A stretch of DNA of 64,000 nt from Planctomycetota bacterium (GTDB taxonomy: Bacteria; Planctomycetota; Phycisphaerae; Sedimentisphaerales; Anaerohalosphaeraceae), in the NCBI GenBank assembly GCA_029552545.1, contig JAKPDO010000043.1:62001-126000 (forward strand). The letters run 5' to 3'. The position numbers were made by a program, and so were the translations under genes. The notes under the pieces were generated by a model. It ran no database searches. It saw only the letters and a list, made by a program, of their open reading frames with translations, and was not told where the DNA came from. Numbering within the stretch: the first letter of the stretch is position 1; the number at the start of each line of letters is the position of its first letter. Positions 1 to 7,420 of this stretch are shown one piece after another.

Positions 1-2
1 AA

Positions 3-836
3 GAGGTGCGCAGCCGGACAATCCTTCAGTCCGGAACCATTTCGCTGGGGGCGGCGGCGGTCGAGCTGGCCTGGAAAGAAATGTCCCTGCCGGGGGCTAA
101 AGTGCTCCTGCTGGGAGCCGGCGAGAATGCGGAGTTGGTGGGCCGTCTTTTGGTGAAGGTCGGAATCGGTCAGTTGTGGATTGTCAGCCGGCGGCTGGAA
201 TCCGCCCGTCAGCTGGCCGCTGCGCTTCGGTTCGGACAACCGGCGGAGTTTGCTTCGCTGGGGGATTTGCTGGGGCAGGCTGATTTGGCGGTCTGCACGA
301 CAGCTTCGCCGACCCCGCTGATTACGGCCGCTGAGCACTCCTATCTGCTCGCCCAGCGAAGCCGGCCGATTCTGATTCTCGATTTGGCAATGCCCAGAGA
401 TGTGGACCCGGCTCTGGGACAGATTGCTCAGGTTCACCTGTTTAATCTGGATGATTTGAACCGACAGACGGAGGCGAGCCGTTCTATCCAGGTTGAACAG
501 ATTCAGCTGGCTGAGCGGATTGTCGCAGAACAGGCTCAGCAGTTTATGGCCTGGCTGGATTCGCTTCAGACAGCGGAGCTCATCAGCGAATTATCCTCCC
601 GCTACAGGCAGCTGGCTCAAAAAGAAGCCCGACGCTATCAGCGGTATTTCAGCAAGTCGGAACACGCCCAGCTTCAGCGGTTTGCCGAATCGCTGGCCCG
701 CAAGATTCTGCACGGCCCGATTTCCTATCTTAAGCAGTGCGGCGGGGAAGAACCTTCGGCGGATTTGTTGGGCGTACTGGATGTGGTGCGGAAGATGCTG
801 CTGGAAGACCCACCGAAAAAGAGAAAAAAGGAATGA
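3..836 (+). CDS. hemA: Glutamyl-tRNA reductase, 5'-truncated by window edge
   Basis: Reduces Glu-tRNA(Glu) to glutamate-1-semialdehyde with NADPH, the first committed step of tetrapyrrole synthesis. The frame is open to the left edge. The GTG at position 6 aligns with an internal valine of the family (the VRSRT...GTISLGAAAVELA stretch), so it is not the start, and the catalytic domain with the active cysteine lies outside the window. What is visible is the NADPH-binding Rossmann part, with VLLLGAGENAELV near visible residues 34-46, and the helical C-terminal dimerisation domain. The tail is lysine-rich (PPKKRKKE). The stop codon overlaps the hemC start (ATGA), so the two are probably translationally coupled. 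It heads a heme operon running to about 7.4 kb. Confidence 0.95.
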   Translation, partial: EVRSRTILQSGTISLGAAAVELAWKEMSLPGAKVLLLGAGENAELVGRLLVKVGIGQLWIVSRRLESARQLAAALRFGQPAEFASLGDLLGQADLAVCTTASPTPLITAAEHSYLLAQRSRPILILDLAMPRDVDPALGQIAQVHLFNLDDLNRQTEASRSIQVEQIQLAERIVAEQAQQFMAWLDSLQTAELISELSSRYRQLAQKEARRYQRYFSKSEHAQLQRFAESLARKILHGPISYLKQCGGEEPSADLLGVLDVVRKMLLEDPPKKRKKE

Positions 837-1753
837 GACCGCTCCGTGCAGCCACACGCGGTTCGAAACTGGCCCTAATTCAGACCCAGCGGGTGATTGA
901 TGCCCTGCAAAAGGTCTGTCCGGGATTGTCTGTGGAGATGCAAATCCTCCGGACACAGGGCGACCAGCAGGCGGATGCTCCTTTGTGGAAACTGGAAGGC
1001 AGCGGTTTTTTTACCGCCCGGCTTCAGCAGGCGCTGCTGGAAGGGACGGCGGATTTTGCCGTTCACAGTTTCAAGGATTTGCCGACGCAGACGCCGGATG
1101 GCTTGTGTATTGCGGCGGTGCTGGAGCGGGATTTTCCGGAGGATGTTCTGCTGGCCCGCACGCCCATTCGGAACCTTCAAGATCTGCCGCCGTCGGCCTG
1201 CGTGGGGACTTCGAGCATTCGCCGGCAGGCGCAGATTCTTCGATTACGGCCCGATATCCGGGTCGAGCCGCTTCGAGGTAATGTTGAAACCCGTCTGCGA
1301 AAACTTGAAGAAGGACGCTATGATGCCGTCATTCTGGCTCGTGCCGGACTGGAGCGGCTTGGGATAACCGGCTGGAACGGGCTGATATTGGACCCACTGG
1401 ATTTCCTGCCGGCACCGGCGCAGGGAGTCATTGCGGTCGAGATTCTTCGAGAAAATGAGCGTTTGTTCGAATTGCTCCAAATGATTCATCATTGTCCGAC
1501 GGCGGCGGCGGCCCAGGCGGAACGCCGGATTCTGGCTCGACTTCATCCCGGATGCCATGCGCCGGTCGGGGCCTATGCGACGATAGAAAACGAGCAGATT
1601 ACGCTGACGGCGTTTGCATCGGGTCCGCAGGGGCATCCTTTCCTGAAAGAGCGGATTTGCGGGCCGGTCCGGAATGCGGTAGAATGGGCGGATTGTCTGG
1701 CCGAGCGGCTGATTGAGCAGGGGGCTCTGGAGATTTTAAAAACGAATGCATAA
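833..1753 (+). CDS. hemC: Hydroxymethylbilane synthase (porphobilinogen deaminase)
   Basis: Joins four porphobilinogens into hydroxymethylbilane. At 306 aa it has the usual family length. The N-terminus RAATRGSKLALIQT, the HSFKDLPT block and the VGTSSIRRQAQ block are family hallmarks. Cys241, in HPGCHAPVG, is the expected attachment site of the dipyrromethane cofactor. The start at 833 overlaps the hemA stop. A longer frame opens upstream, but family alignment begins at MRPLRAATRGS. The 3' end overlaps the next gene by 8 bases. Confidence 0.97.
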   Translation: MRPLRAATRGSKLALIQTQRVIDALQKVCPGLSVEMQILRTQGDQQADAPLWKLEGSGFFTARLQQALLEGTADFAVHSFKDLPTQTPDGLCIAAVLERDFPEDVLLARTPIRNLQDLPPSACVGTSSIRRQAQILRLRPDIRVEPLRGNVETRLRKLEEGRYDAVILARAGLERLGITGWNGLILDPLDFLPAPAQGVIAVEILRENERLFELLQMIHHCPTAAAAQAERRILARLHPGCHAPVGAYATIENEQITLTAFASGPQGHPFLKERICGPVRNAVEWADCLAERLIEQGALEILKTNA

Positions 1754-3269
1754 ATCCAAAATCTATTTTGTAGGGGCGGGGCCGGGAGACCCGGCACTGA
1801 TTACCCTGCGCGGGGCGCAGCTTCTCCGTCAGGCCGACTGCGTGATTTACGACGGCCTTGTCAATGAGGTTCTTCTGGAGGACTGCCGGCCAAACTGCGA
1901 ATGCCTCTGTGTCCGCAAGCGAACAGGGGAAAAACCTTTTACGCAGGAGCAAATTAATCAGCTGCTGGTTGAAAAAGCTGCTCAATACAGGACCGTTGTA
2001 CGGCTCAAGGGAGGAGACCCCGGTTTTTTCGGAAGGACGGCGGAGGAAATCCAGACTTGTATTCAGGGGAAAATTGACTTTGAGGTGGTTCCCGGCGTGA
2101 CGGCGGCTTCTGCGGCGGCGGCTTATTCCGGACTGTTCCTGACCGACCGGCAGTTCAGCTCACAGGTTCTTTTTGTAACCGGTCAGGAGGCCCCTGACAA
2201 AAATGAATCTTCGATTGACTGGGATTTCCTGGCCGGATTTCGCGGCACAATCGCCTTTTATATGGCGATGAGCAATCTGGAGCAGATTGCTGCGGCCCTT
2301 CTGGCAAACGGCAAACCGGCGGATACCCCGGCGGCGGTGATTCAGAACGCCAGTCTGCCGCATCAGCGTCTGGTTCAGGCGTCTTTGGAGCGGATCGCTG
2401 CGGTCTGCCGGCAGGAGGGAATGGAAGCACCGGCCATCGTATTGATTGGGCCGACAGCCGTCTATCGCGAGGAAACGGACTGGTTTCGCCGTCGCCCGCT
2501 GGCGGGCAGGACTATCCTGATTGCCCGTGATGAGGAGGGGACTCGTTCTTTGAGCCGTCGGCTCAATGAATTGGGAGCCGACGTGCTGGGGTTGCCTGTG
2601 CTTGCCGTGCGAAACTTTGCCCGAACCGGTGCGGCGGATACGGCCCTGACTCGGCTGGGAGAGTTTGACTGGGTTGTTTTCACCAGCCGGCGCGGAGCGG
2701 AGTTTTCGCTGCAAAGATTGGCTGAGTTGGGGAAAGATGCACGGGCTTTTGGTCGGGCCCGGATTGCCTGCATCGGCCCGGAGACGGCACGGGCTCTGGG
2801 CGAATACGGTTTGCGAGCCGATTTTATTCCGACGACGTTTACCGGTCAGGCGCTGGCGGAGGAGTTGTCTGCGAAGGAGCCGCCGGCCGGAAAAAAATTT
2901 TTGCTGCTGCGTTCCGCCGTTGCTCCGGACGACCTTCCGAAGTCTCTCCAGCGGCAGGGAGCGGTTGTGGAGGAAGTTTCGATTTATACGGTGGAACCGG
3001 CGGAGCTGCCCGCTCGGCTGATTGAACCAATCCTTGAGCGGTTGGGCCGGCGGAGGATTGACTGGATTCTGTTTGCGAGCAGTTCGGCCGTGTCCGCTTT
3101 TTTGAAGTTTGTGCCGAAAGAAACCGTGCTCAAAAGCGGGGCGAAAATCGCCTCCATCGGCCCGAGCACGACCCGTCGGCTGCTGGAAGAAGAGCTTCCT
3201 GCAGCCCTTGAGGCTCCTGTACATACCCTGGAGGGGCTGACAGAGGCCCTGATTCGCTATCATGATTAA
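1746..3269 (+). CDS. cobA-hemD: Uroporphyrinogen-III C-methyltransferase / uroporphyrinogen-III synthase fusion
   Basis: A 507-aa bifunctional protein. Residues 1 to about 250 are the SAM-dependent methylase (SUMT/CobA), with VGAGPGDP at 9-16, RLKGGDPGFFGR and VVPGVTAASAAAA. It converts uroporphyrinogen III to precorrin-2. Residues from about 255 onward are HemD-like: two-lobed, with LAGRTILIARDEEGTRSLSRRL at the junction and FTSRRGAEFSLQRL later. HemD closes hydroxymethylbilane to uroporphyrinogen III. This fusion is common in anaerobes and commits flux to siroheme and cobalamin. The gene overlaps hemC (8 bases) and ahbC (8 bases). No precorrin-2 dehydrogenase or ferrochelatase domain is attached. 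Confidence 0.95.
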   Translation: MHKSKIYFVGAGPGDPALITLRGAQLLRQADCVIYDGLVNEVLLEDCRPNCECLCVRKRTGEKPFTQEQINQLLVEKAAQYRTVVRLKGGDPGFFGRTAEEIQTCIQGKIDFEVVPGVTAASAAAAYSGLFLTDRQFSSQVLFVTGQEAPDKNESSIDWDFLAGFRGTIAFYMAMSNLEQIAAALLANGKPADTPAAVIQNASLPHQRLVQASLERIAAVCRQEGMEAPAIVLIGPTAVYREETDWFRRRPLAGRTILIARDEEGTRSLSRRLNELGADVLGLPVLAVRNFARTGAADTALTRLGEFDWVVFTSRRGAEFSLQRLAELGKDARAFGRARIACIGPETARALGEYGLRADFIPTTFTGQALAEELSAKEPPAGKKFLLLRSAVAPDDLPKSLQRQGAVVEEVSIYTVEPAELPARLIEPILERLGRRRIDWILFASSSAVSAFLKFVPKETVLKSGAKIASIGPSTTRRLLEEELPAALEAPVHTLEGLTEALIRYHD

Positions 3270-4416
3270 TATCAGCAAATTGTATTGCGGCAAGTCCGGC
3301 CGGTCGGATGAGCTGCGTTATCCGCCGCATCGGAATCACAAGCCGATTGTGGTGTTCAACTGTACCTGGCGGTGCAATCTGCTGTGCCGTCACTGCTACA
3401 GCCATGTGCGGAACTGCGGGAAGGAGCCCGAGCTGACGACGGAGCAGGCCCGGCGGCTGGTAGACCAGATTTCCGATTACGGCTGTCCGGTTCTGCTGTT
3501 CAGCGGCGGAGAACCGCTGCTTCGCGAAGACCTATTTGAGCTGATCGAATATGCCGGCCGCAAAGGGATTCGCACCGTTTTATCCACGAACGGCACGCTG
3601 ATTCAGGATTCAACCGCTGAGCGTCTGGCGGCTCTGGGAGTCAGTTATGTCGGGATTTCGCTGGATGGGCCGGCGGAGTTTCACGATGATTTTCGGCAGG
3701 TCAAAGGGGCTTTTGCCGCGGCCGTAAAGGGGATTCGCTCCTGCCGCCGGGCGGGAATTCCTGCGGGCATTCGGTTTACAATGACGGCGGACAATATCAG
3801 GCAGATTCCTTTGCTGTTTCAGATTGCGGCGGACCTGGATGTGCGGCGCATCTGTTTTTATCATTTGATTCGGACCGGCCGCGCCGAAGACCTGGCTGAA
3901 GCCGTTCCTTCCGCGGCTTTGGTGCGGGAGGCGATGGATTCGATTCTTTCCTGTACGGAGCAAATGACCTCCGCCGGACAGGCGGATGAAGTGCTCACAG
4001 TCGGCAACCATGCGGATGGGCCGTATCTTCTGATGCGGCTGCGCCGGCTGTCTTTGGAGCGGGCGGCTGATGCGGAGGCGCTGCTGAGGCGGGCGGCCGG
4101 CAATCGTATCGGACAGAACATCGCCGCCGTGGATTGGGCCGGACGGGTGTATCCTGACCAGTTTTGGCGGAGTTATTCCCTCGGGAATATTCTCGAAAAG
4201 CCGTTTGCCCAAATCTGGGAGAACCCGGCCGAACCGGTTCTGACGATTTTGCGGAGCAAAAATGAGTATCGGGACCCTCGGTGCCGGCGCTGCCGGTGGT
4301 TTGATTTGTGCGGCGGCAATTTTCGTTCCTTGGACGGAAGCGCCAATATCGAATTGTGGCGGAATGAGCCGCCGTGCTATTTGACGGAAGAAGAGATTGC
4401 ACTGGAGCAGGAGTAA
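3262..4416 (+). CDS. ahbC: Radical SAM protein, probable 12,18-didecarboxysiroheme deacetylase
   Basis: A 384-aa radical SAM enzyme. The 4Fe-4S motif CNLLCRHC uses Cys38, Cys42 and Cys45. The GGEPLL block follows, and a C-terminal cysteine cluster (RCRRCRWFDLCGG, then PPCY) fits a SPASM-like auxiliary cluster. The N-terminus ISKLYCGKSGRSDELRY and the VVFNCTWRCNLLCRHCYSH context match AhbC, which removes two acetate side chains from 12,18-didecarboxysiroheme to give Fe-coproporphyrin III. Its place between cobA-hemD and hemB, with ahbD and ahbAB following, supports the call. The related NirJ (heme d1) is the main alternative, but no nir genes are present. Confidence 0.9.
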   Translation: MINISKLYCGKSGRSDELRYPPHRNHKPIVVFNCTWRCNLLCRHCYSHVRNCGKEPELTTEQARRLVDQISDYGCPVLLFSGGEPLLREDLFELIEYAGRKGIRTVLSTNGTLIQDSTAERLAALGVSYVGISLDGPAEFHDDFRQVKGAFAAAVKGIRSCRRAGIPAGIRFTMTADNIRQIPLLFQIAADLDVRRICFYHLIRTGRAEDLAEAVPSAALVREAMDSILSCTEQMTSAGQADEVLTVGNHADGPYLLMRLRRLSLERAADAEALLRRAAGNRIGQNIAAVDWAGRVYPDQFWRSYSLGNILEKPFAQIWENPAEPVLTILRSKNEYRDPRCRRCRWFDLCGGNFRSLDGSANIELWRNEPPCYLTEEEIALEQE

Positions 4417-4421
4417 GACTT

Positions 4422-5399
4422 ATGGGATTTCCTCACGTGCGAATGCGGCGTCTGCGGGTCGGTTCGGCTATGCGTCGTTTGACTGCCGGAACTCGGCTGA
4501 GTGTGAATGATTTGGTTTGTCCGCTTTTTGTCTGTCCGGGCGAAAATATCAAAAAGCCCATTCCTTCCATGGACGGCTGTTTTCACTTTTCACCGGATAC
4601 CCTTTTGCGGGAAGCCCAGGAAATCTGCGAGTTGGGGGTTCCGGCCGTCCTTTTGTTCGGTCTGCCTTTGCGAAAAGATGCGCAGGGGTCGGAGGCCTGG
4701 TCGGAGGACTCGGCGGTCTGCCGGGCTGTTCGTGCTGTGAAGAAGGCCGTACCGGATTTGCTGGTGATTACGGATGTTTGTCTGTGTGCCTATACGGAGC
4801 ACGGCCACTGCGGCCTCATCCGCGATGGAAAGATTGACAACGACCAGAGCCTTCAGTGTCTGGCTCGGATGGCCCTGGCTCATGCCCGTGCCGGAGCGGA
4901 TGTGGTGGCTCCGTCGGATATGATGGACGGACGAATTGGAATGATTCGTCAGACGCTCGATGAGGCGGGATTTTCGGAGACGGCGATTTTAAGCTATGCC
5001 GCCAAGTATGCATCGGCCTTTTACGGGCCGTTTCGGGATGCCGCCGACAGTGCTCCGGCCTTCGGCAATCGCAAAACGTATCAGATGGACCCGGCCGCTT
5101 CCGTTCGGCAGGCGATGCGGGAGATAGCCCTCGATATAGAAGAAGGGGCGGATATGGTGATGGTTAAGCCGGCCCTGGCGTACCTGGATGTGATTGCCGC
5201 CGCTCGGCAGCGATTTGATGTGCCGCTGGCGGCTTACAATGTATCCGGGGAGTATATGATGGTCAATCAAGCTGCCAAAGCAGGGCTGATGGACCGGCAG
5301 GAGGCAATGCTGGAAATACTGCTGGCGATTAAGCGTGCCGGTGCAGATTTTGTGATTACCTATTTTGCCCGGGAGGCCGCTGCGCTGCTGAATGGATAA
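4422..5399 (+). CDS. hemB: Delta-aminolevulinic acid dehydratase (porphobilinogen synthase)
   Basis: Condenses two 5-aminolevulinates into porphobilinogen. The protein is 325 aa. The motif DVCLCAYTEHGHCG carries Cys120, Cys122 and Cys130, so this is the zinc-dependent type. Schiff-base lysines are Lys195 (AAKYASAFYGPFRDA) and Lys249 (VMVKPALAYLD). The start at 4422 was chosen because homology begins at RMRRLRVGSAMRRL; the frame is open further upstream into ahbC. It lies 5 bases after ahbC, inside the heme operon, so an early-pathway gene sits between two late-pathway genes. The stop is overlapped by ahbD. Confidence 0.97.
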   Translation: MGFPHVRMRRLRVGSAMRRLTAGTRLSVNDLVCPLFVCPGENIKKPIPSMDGCFHFSPDTLLREAQEICELGVPAVLLFGLPLRKDAQGSEAWSEDSAVCRAVRAVKKAVPDLLVITDVCLCAYTEHGHCGLIRDGKIDNDQSLQCLARMALAHARAGADVVAPSDMMDGRIGMIRQTLDEAGFSETAILSYAAKYASAFYGPFRDAADSAPAFGNRKTYQMDPAASVRQAMREIALDIEEGADMVMVKPALAYLDVIAAARQRFDVPLAAYNVSGEYMMVNQAAKAGLMDRQEAMLEILLAIKRAGADFVITYFAREAAALLNG

Positions 5400-6423
5400 G
5401 CCCTTGAGAAAACCTCGGATTGCGGCCTTTGAGATTACGCGGCGGTGTCCGCTGCACTGTCGGCACTGCCGCGCGGCTGCCGACGGACAGAAGGAGGATG
5501 CTTTAACCACAGAGGAATGCATCTCCATCCTGCGGTCGCTGGCTGCCTTTGGGCATTGTGTGGCGATTCTGACCGGAGGGGAACCGATGGCCCGCGAGGA
5601 TTTCTTTGAGATTCTTCAGGCAGGCCGTCAGATGGGCTTGCGGATGGCGGCGGCGACCTGCGGCTGGTATCTGGATGAGGCGGCCGCCGAACGGCTCAAA
5701 AAGGCGGAGCTGCTGTCGATTTCTTTTTCGCTGGACGGTGCAGATGCGCAGACGCATGATGCCTTTCGGGACAGCCCGGGGGCTTTTCAGACGACAATGA
5801 GGGCTGTTCAGGCCGCCCGCAAAGCGGGGCTGGATTTTCAGATTAACACCACAATTACCAAACGGAATCTGGAACAGATTGACCGGATTGCCCGGCTTGC
5901 GGAAGAATCAGGGGCCTTCTGCTGGAATCCCTTTATCCTCGTGCCGGTCGGGCGTGGTGAGTCCATTCGGGACTTGCTTCTGGAGCCGCAGGAGTATGAA
6001 TCTCTTCTGGAGCATCTGAGCCGGATGAAAGGTCGGCTGTCGATTGAACTTCGGCTCACCTGCGGGCCGCAGTTTGCCCGTGTCTGCCGGCAGCAGAACC
6101 TGCCGAAGGCCGACAGAGTGCCCGGCTGTCTGGCGGGGGAAGATTTTGTTTTTATTAACTGGCGGGGCCAGGTACAGCCCTGCGGGTTTCTGGAGGTTTC
6201 CGCAGGCAATCTGCTCCAGAGAGATTTCGCGTCAATATGGAGGGAGTCGGAATTGTTCAGCCGTCTGCGGAATCTGCACGGCTACAAGGGCGCCTGCGGG
6301 AGCTGTGCGTATTTGACGGTGTGCCGGGGCTGTCGAGCCCGGGCTCTGGCAGTTTACGGCGATTACCTCCAGCAGGACCCAGTCTGCCGGCTGGCCCAAA
6401 ATCTCGAGGAACTGAAGCCATGA
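5392..6423 (+). CDS. ahbD: Radical SAM heme synthase (Fe-coproporphyrin III decarboxylase)
   Basis: A 343-aa radical SAM protein expected to oxidatively decarboxylate two propionates of Fe-coproporphyrin III to vinyls, giving protoheme. The motif CPLHCRHC uses Cys19, Cys23 and Cys26; the RHCRAAADG context is typical of AhbD. LTGGEPM follows. The C-terminal SPASM-like region has PCGFLEVSAGN and CGSCAYLTVCRGCRARA, enough cysteines for a second cluster. It overlaps hemB by 8 bases and ahbAB by 4 (ATGA). AhbC and AhbD are paralogues; the N-terminal context and C-terminal cysteine pattern distinguish them here. Confidence 0.9.
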   Translation: MDKPLRKPRIAAFEITRRCPLHCRHCRAAADGQKEDALTTEECISILRSLAAFGHCVAILTGGEPMAREDFFEILQAGRQMGLRMAAATCGWYLDEAAAERLKKAELLSISFSLDGADAQTHDAFRDSPGAFQTTMRAVQAARKAGLDFQINTTITKRNLEQIDRIARLAEESGAFCWNPFILVPVGRGESIRDLLLEPQEYESLLEHLSRMKGRLSIELRLTCGPQFARVCRQQNLPKADRVPGCLAGEDFVFINWRGQVQPCGFLEVSAGNLLQRDFASIWRESELFSRLRNLHGYKGACGSCAYLTVCRGCRARALAVYGDYLQQDPVCRLAQNLEELKP

Positions 6424-7391
6424 GCAGCGACTCGCTGACCGCTTTTCAAAAAGACTTGCTGGCTGTCCTCGAAGGGGGCCTTGAGGTCATCCCAGAACCG
6501 TATCATTCGATTGCCCGGCGATTGGGTTGTTCCGTGCAGCAGGTTCTGGAGGAGATTGACCGGCTCAAAGAGCGGGGAATCATCCGCCGATTGCGAGGAC
6601 AGATCGATTACCGTTTGCTGGGCAGAACGGCCTGCCTTGTGACGGCCTCAGTGCCGCCTGACCGAATGGAGCAGGTTAACATGCTCGTCCAGGAACTGCC
6701 GGGGGTGTCTCATCAATACCTGCGGGACCACTTGTTTAATCTCTGGTTTACGCTGCAGGCGGAGTCGGAGGAACAGATTCAGCAAATTCTGGCCGACTTG
6801 TCCAGCCGGTGCGGTCTTGCTTTTTATGCGCTGCCGGCTGTTCGGACATTCAAACTTCAGGTGCGTTTTCTGGCGGACTTGCCCGCCGGTGGAAGAACGG
6901 ATGCCGTTTTTCAACCATCAGAACCAGTGAAGCTGAACGAACAGCAAAAGCGGGTTTTGATGTTTCTGCAGAGCGAATTTCCGGTTGTTCCGCATCCGTT
7001 CGCCCAGTGCCCCGAGATGGCGGAAATGGATTGTCTGGACGCGGTTCAGGAATTGATGCACAAAGGGGTTTTGAAGAGAATCGTTGCTGTGCTGAATCAT
7101 TATCGACTCGGTTTTGCTGTCAATGCGATGGTTTGCGGGCGGGTTCCGGAAAACCAGGTCGAAGCCGCCGGTGCCGCACTGGCTTCGTTCCGTCAGGTGA
7201 GCCACTGCTATCAGCGGCGGACCTTTCCGGGCTGGCCGTATAATCTGTTTGCGATGGTGCACTGCCGCAGTGAGGAGGAACTGAACGGCTGGATTAAACA
7301 GGCCGAAAAGGCGGCAGGACTGGGCGATTGGGTGATATTAAGGACTGTTCGTGAAATAAAAAAAGAACCCGTCCGGCTCGATTTTGCCTGA
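6420..7391 (+). CDS. ahbAB: Fused siroheme decarboxylase AhbA-AhbB
   Basis: At 323 aa this is about twice the length of an AhbA or AhbB subunit. It has two tandem Lrp/AsnC-like units, each a winged helix plus an alpha/beta domain. The N-terminal half carries VSHQYLRDHLFNLWFTLQ (about residues 96-113). The C-terminal half carries VSHCYQRRTFPGWPYNLFAMVH (about 259-280). These are the paired signatures of the two subunits that decarboxylate siroheme to 12,18-didecarboxysiroheme. The fusion is judged genuine: one uninterrupted frame, no internal stop, linker near residues 155-170. The start at 6420 overlaps the ahbD stop. The stop codon lies inside a terminator hairpin. Confidence 0.93.
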   Translation: MSSDSLTAFQKDLLAVLEGGLEVIPEPYHSIARRLGCSVQQVLEEIDRLKERGIIRRLRGQIDYRLLGRTACLVTASVPPDRMEQVNMLVQELPGVSHQYLRDHLFNLWFTLQAESEEQIQQILADLSSRCGLAFYALPAVRTFKLQVRFLADLPAGGRTDAVFQPSEPVKLNEQQKRVLMFLQSEFPVVPHPFAQCPEMAEMDCLDAVQELMHKGVLKRIVAVLNHYRLGFAVNAMVCGRVPENQVEAAGAALASFRQVSHCYQRRTFPGWPYNLFAMVHCRSEEELNGWIKQAEKAAGLGDWVILRTVREIKKEPVRLDFA

Positions 7392-7398
7392 CGGGTTC
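7365..7398. terminator. Bidirectional terminator between ahbAB and the esterase gene
   Basis: Perfect 9-bp stem, GAACCCGTC (7365-7373) with GACGGGTTC (7390-7398), and a further GGC/GCC pairing inside the loop. On the plus strand it is followed by CTGTTTTTG, and on the minus strand by TTTTTTTATTTC. It lies between converging genes, and its left arm is inside the last codons of ahbAB. Confidence 0.8.
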
Positions 7399-7420
7399 CT
7401 GTTTTTGTTCGTGATGGGGA

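Noticed and set aside
2160-3293. Open frame of 377 codons on the minus strand opposite cobA-hemD
   Set aside because: Overlaps a clear bifunctional enzyme; the product is Arg/Gln-rich without family resemblance.
5392-6423. Assignment of the second radical SAM gene to heme d1 synthesis (NirJ)
   Set aside because: The CRAAA context after the 4Fe-4S motif and the co-encoded AhbC and AhbAB fit protoheme synthesis; no cytochrome cd1 or other nir genes are present.
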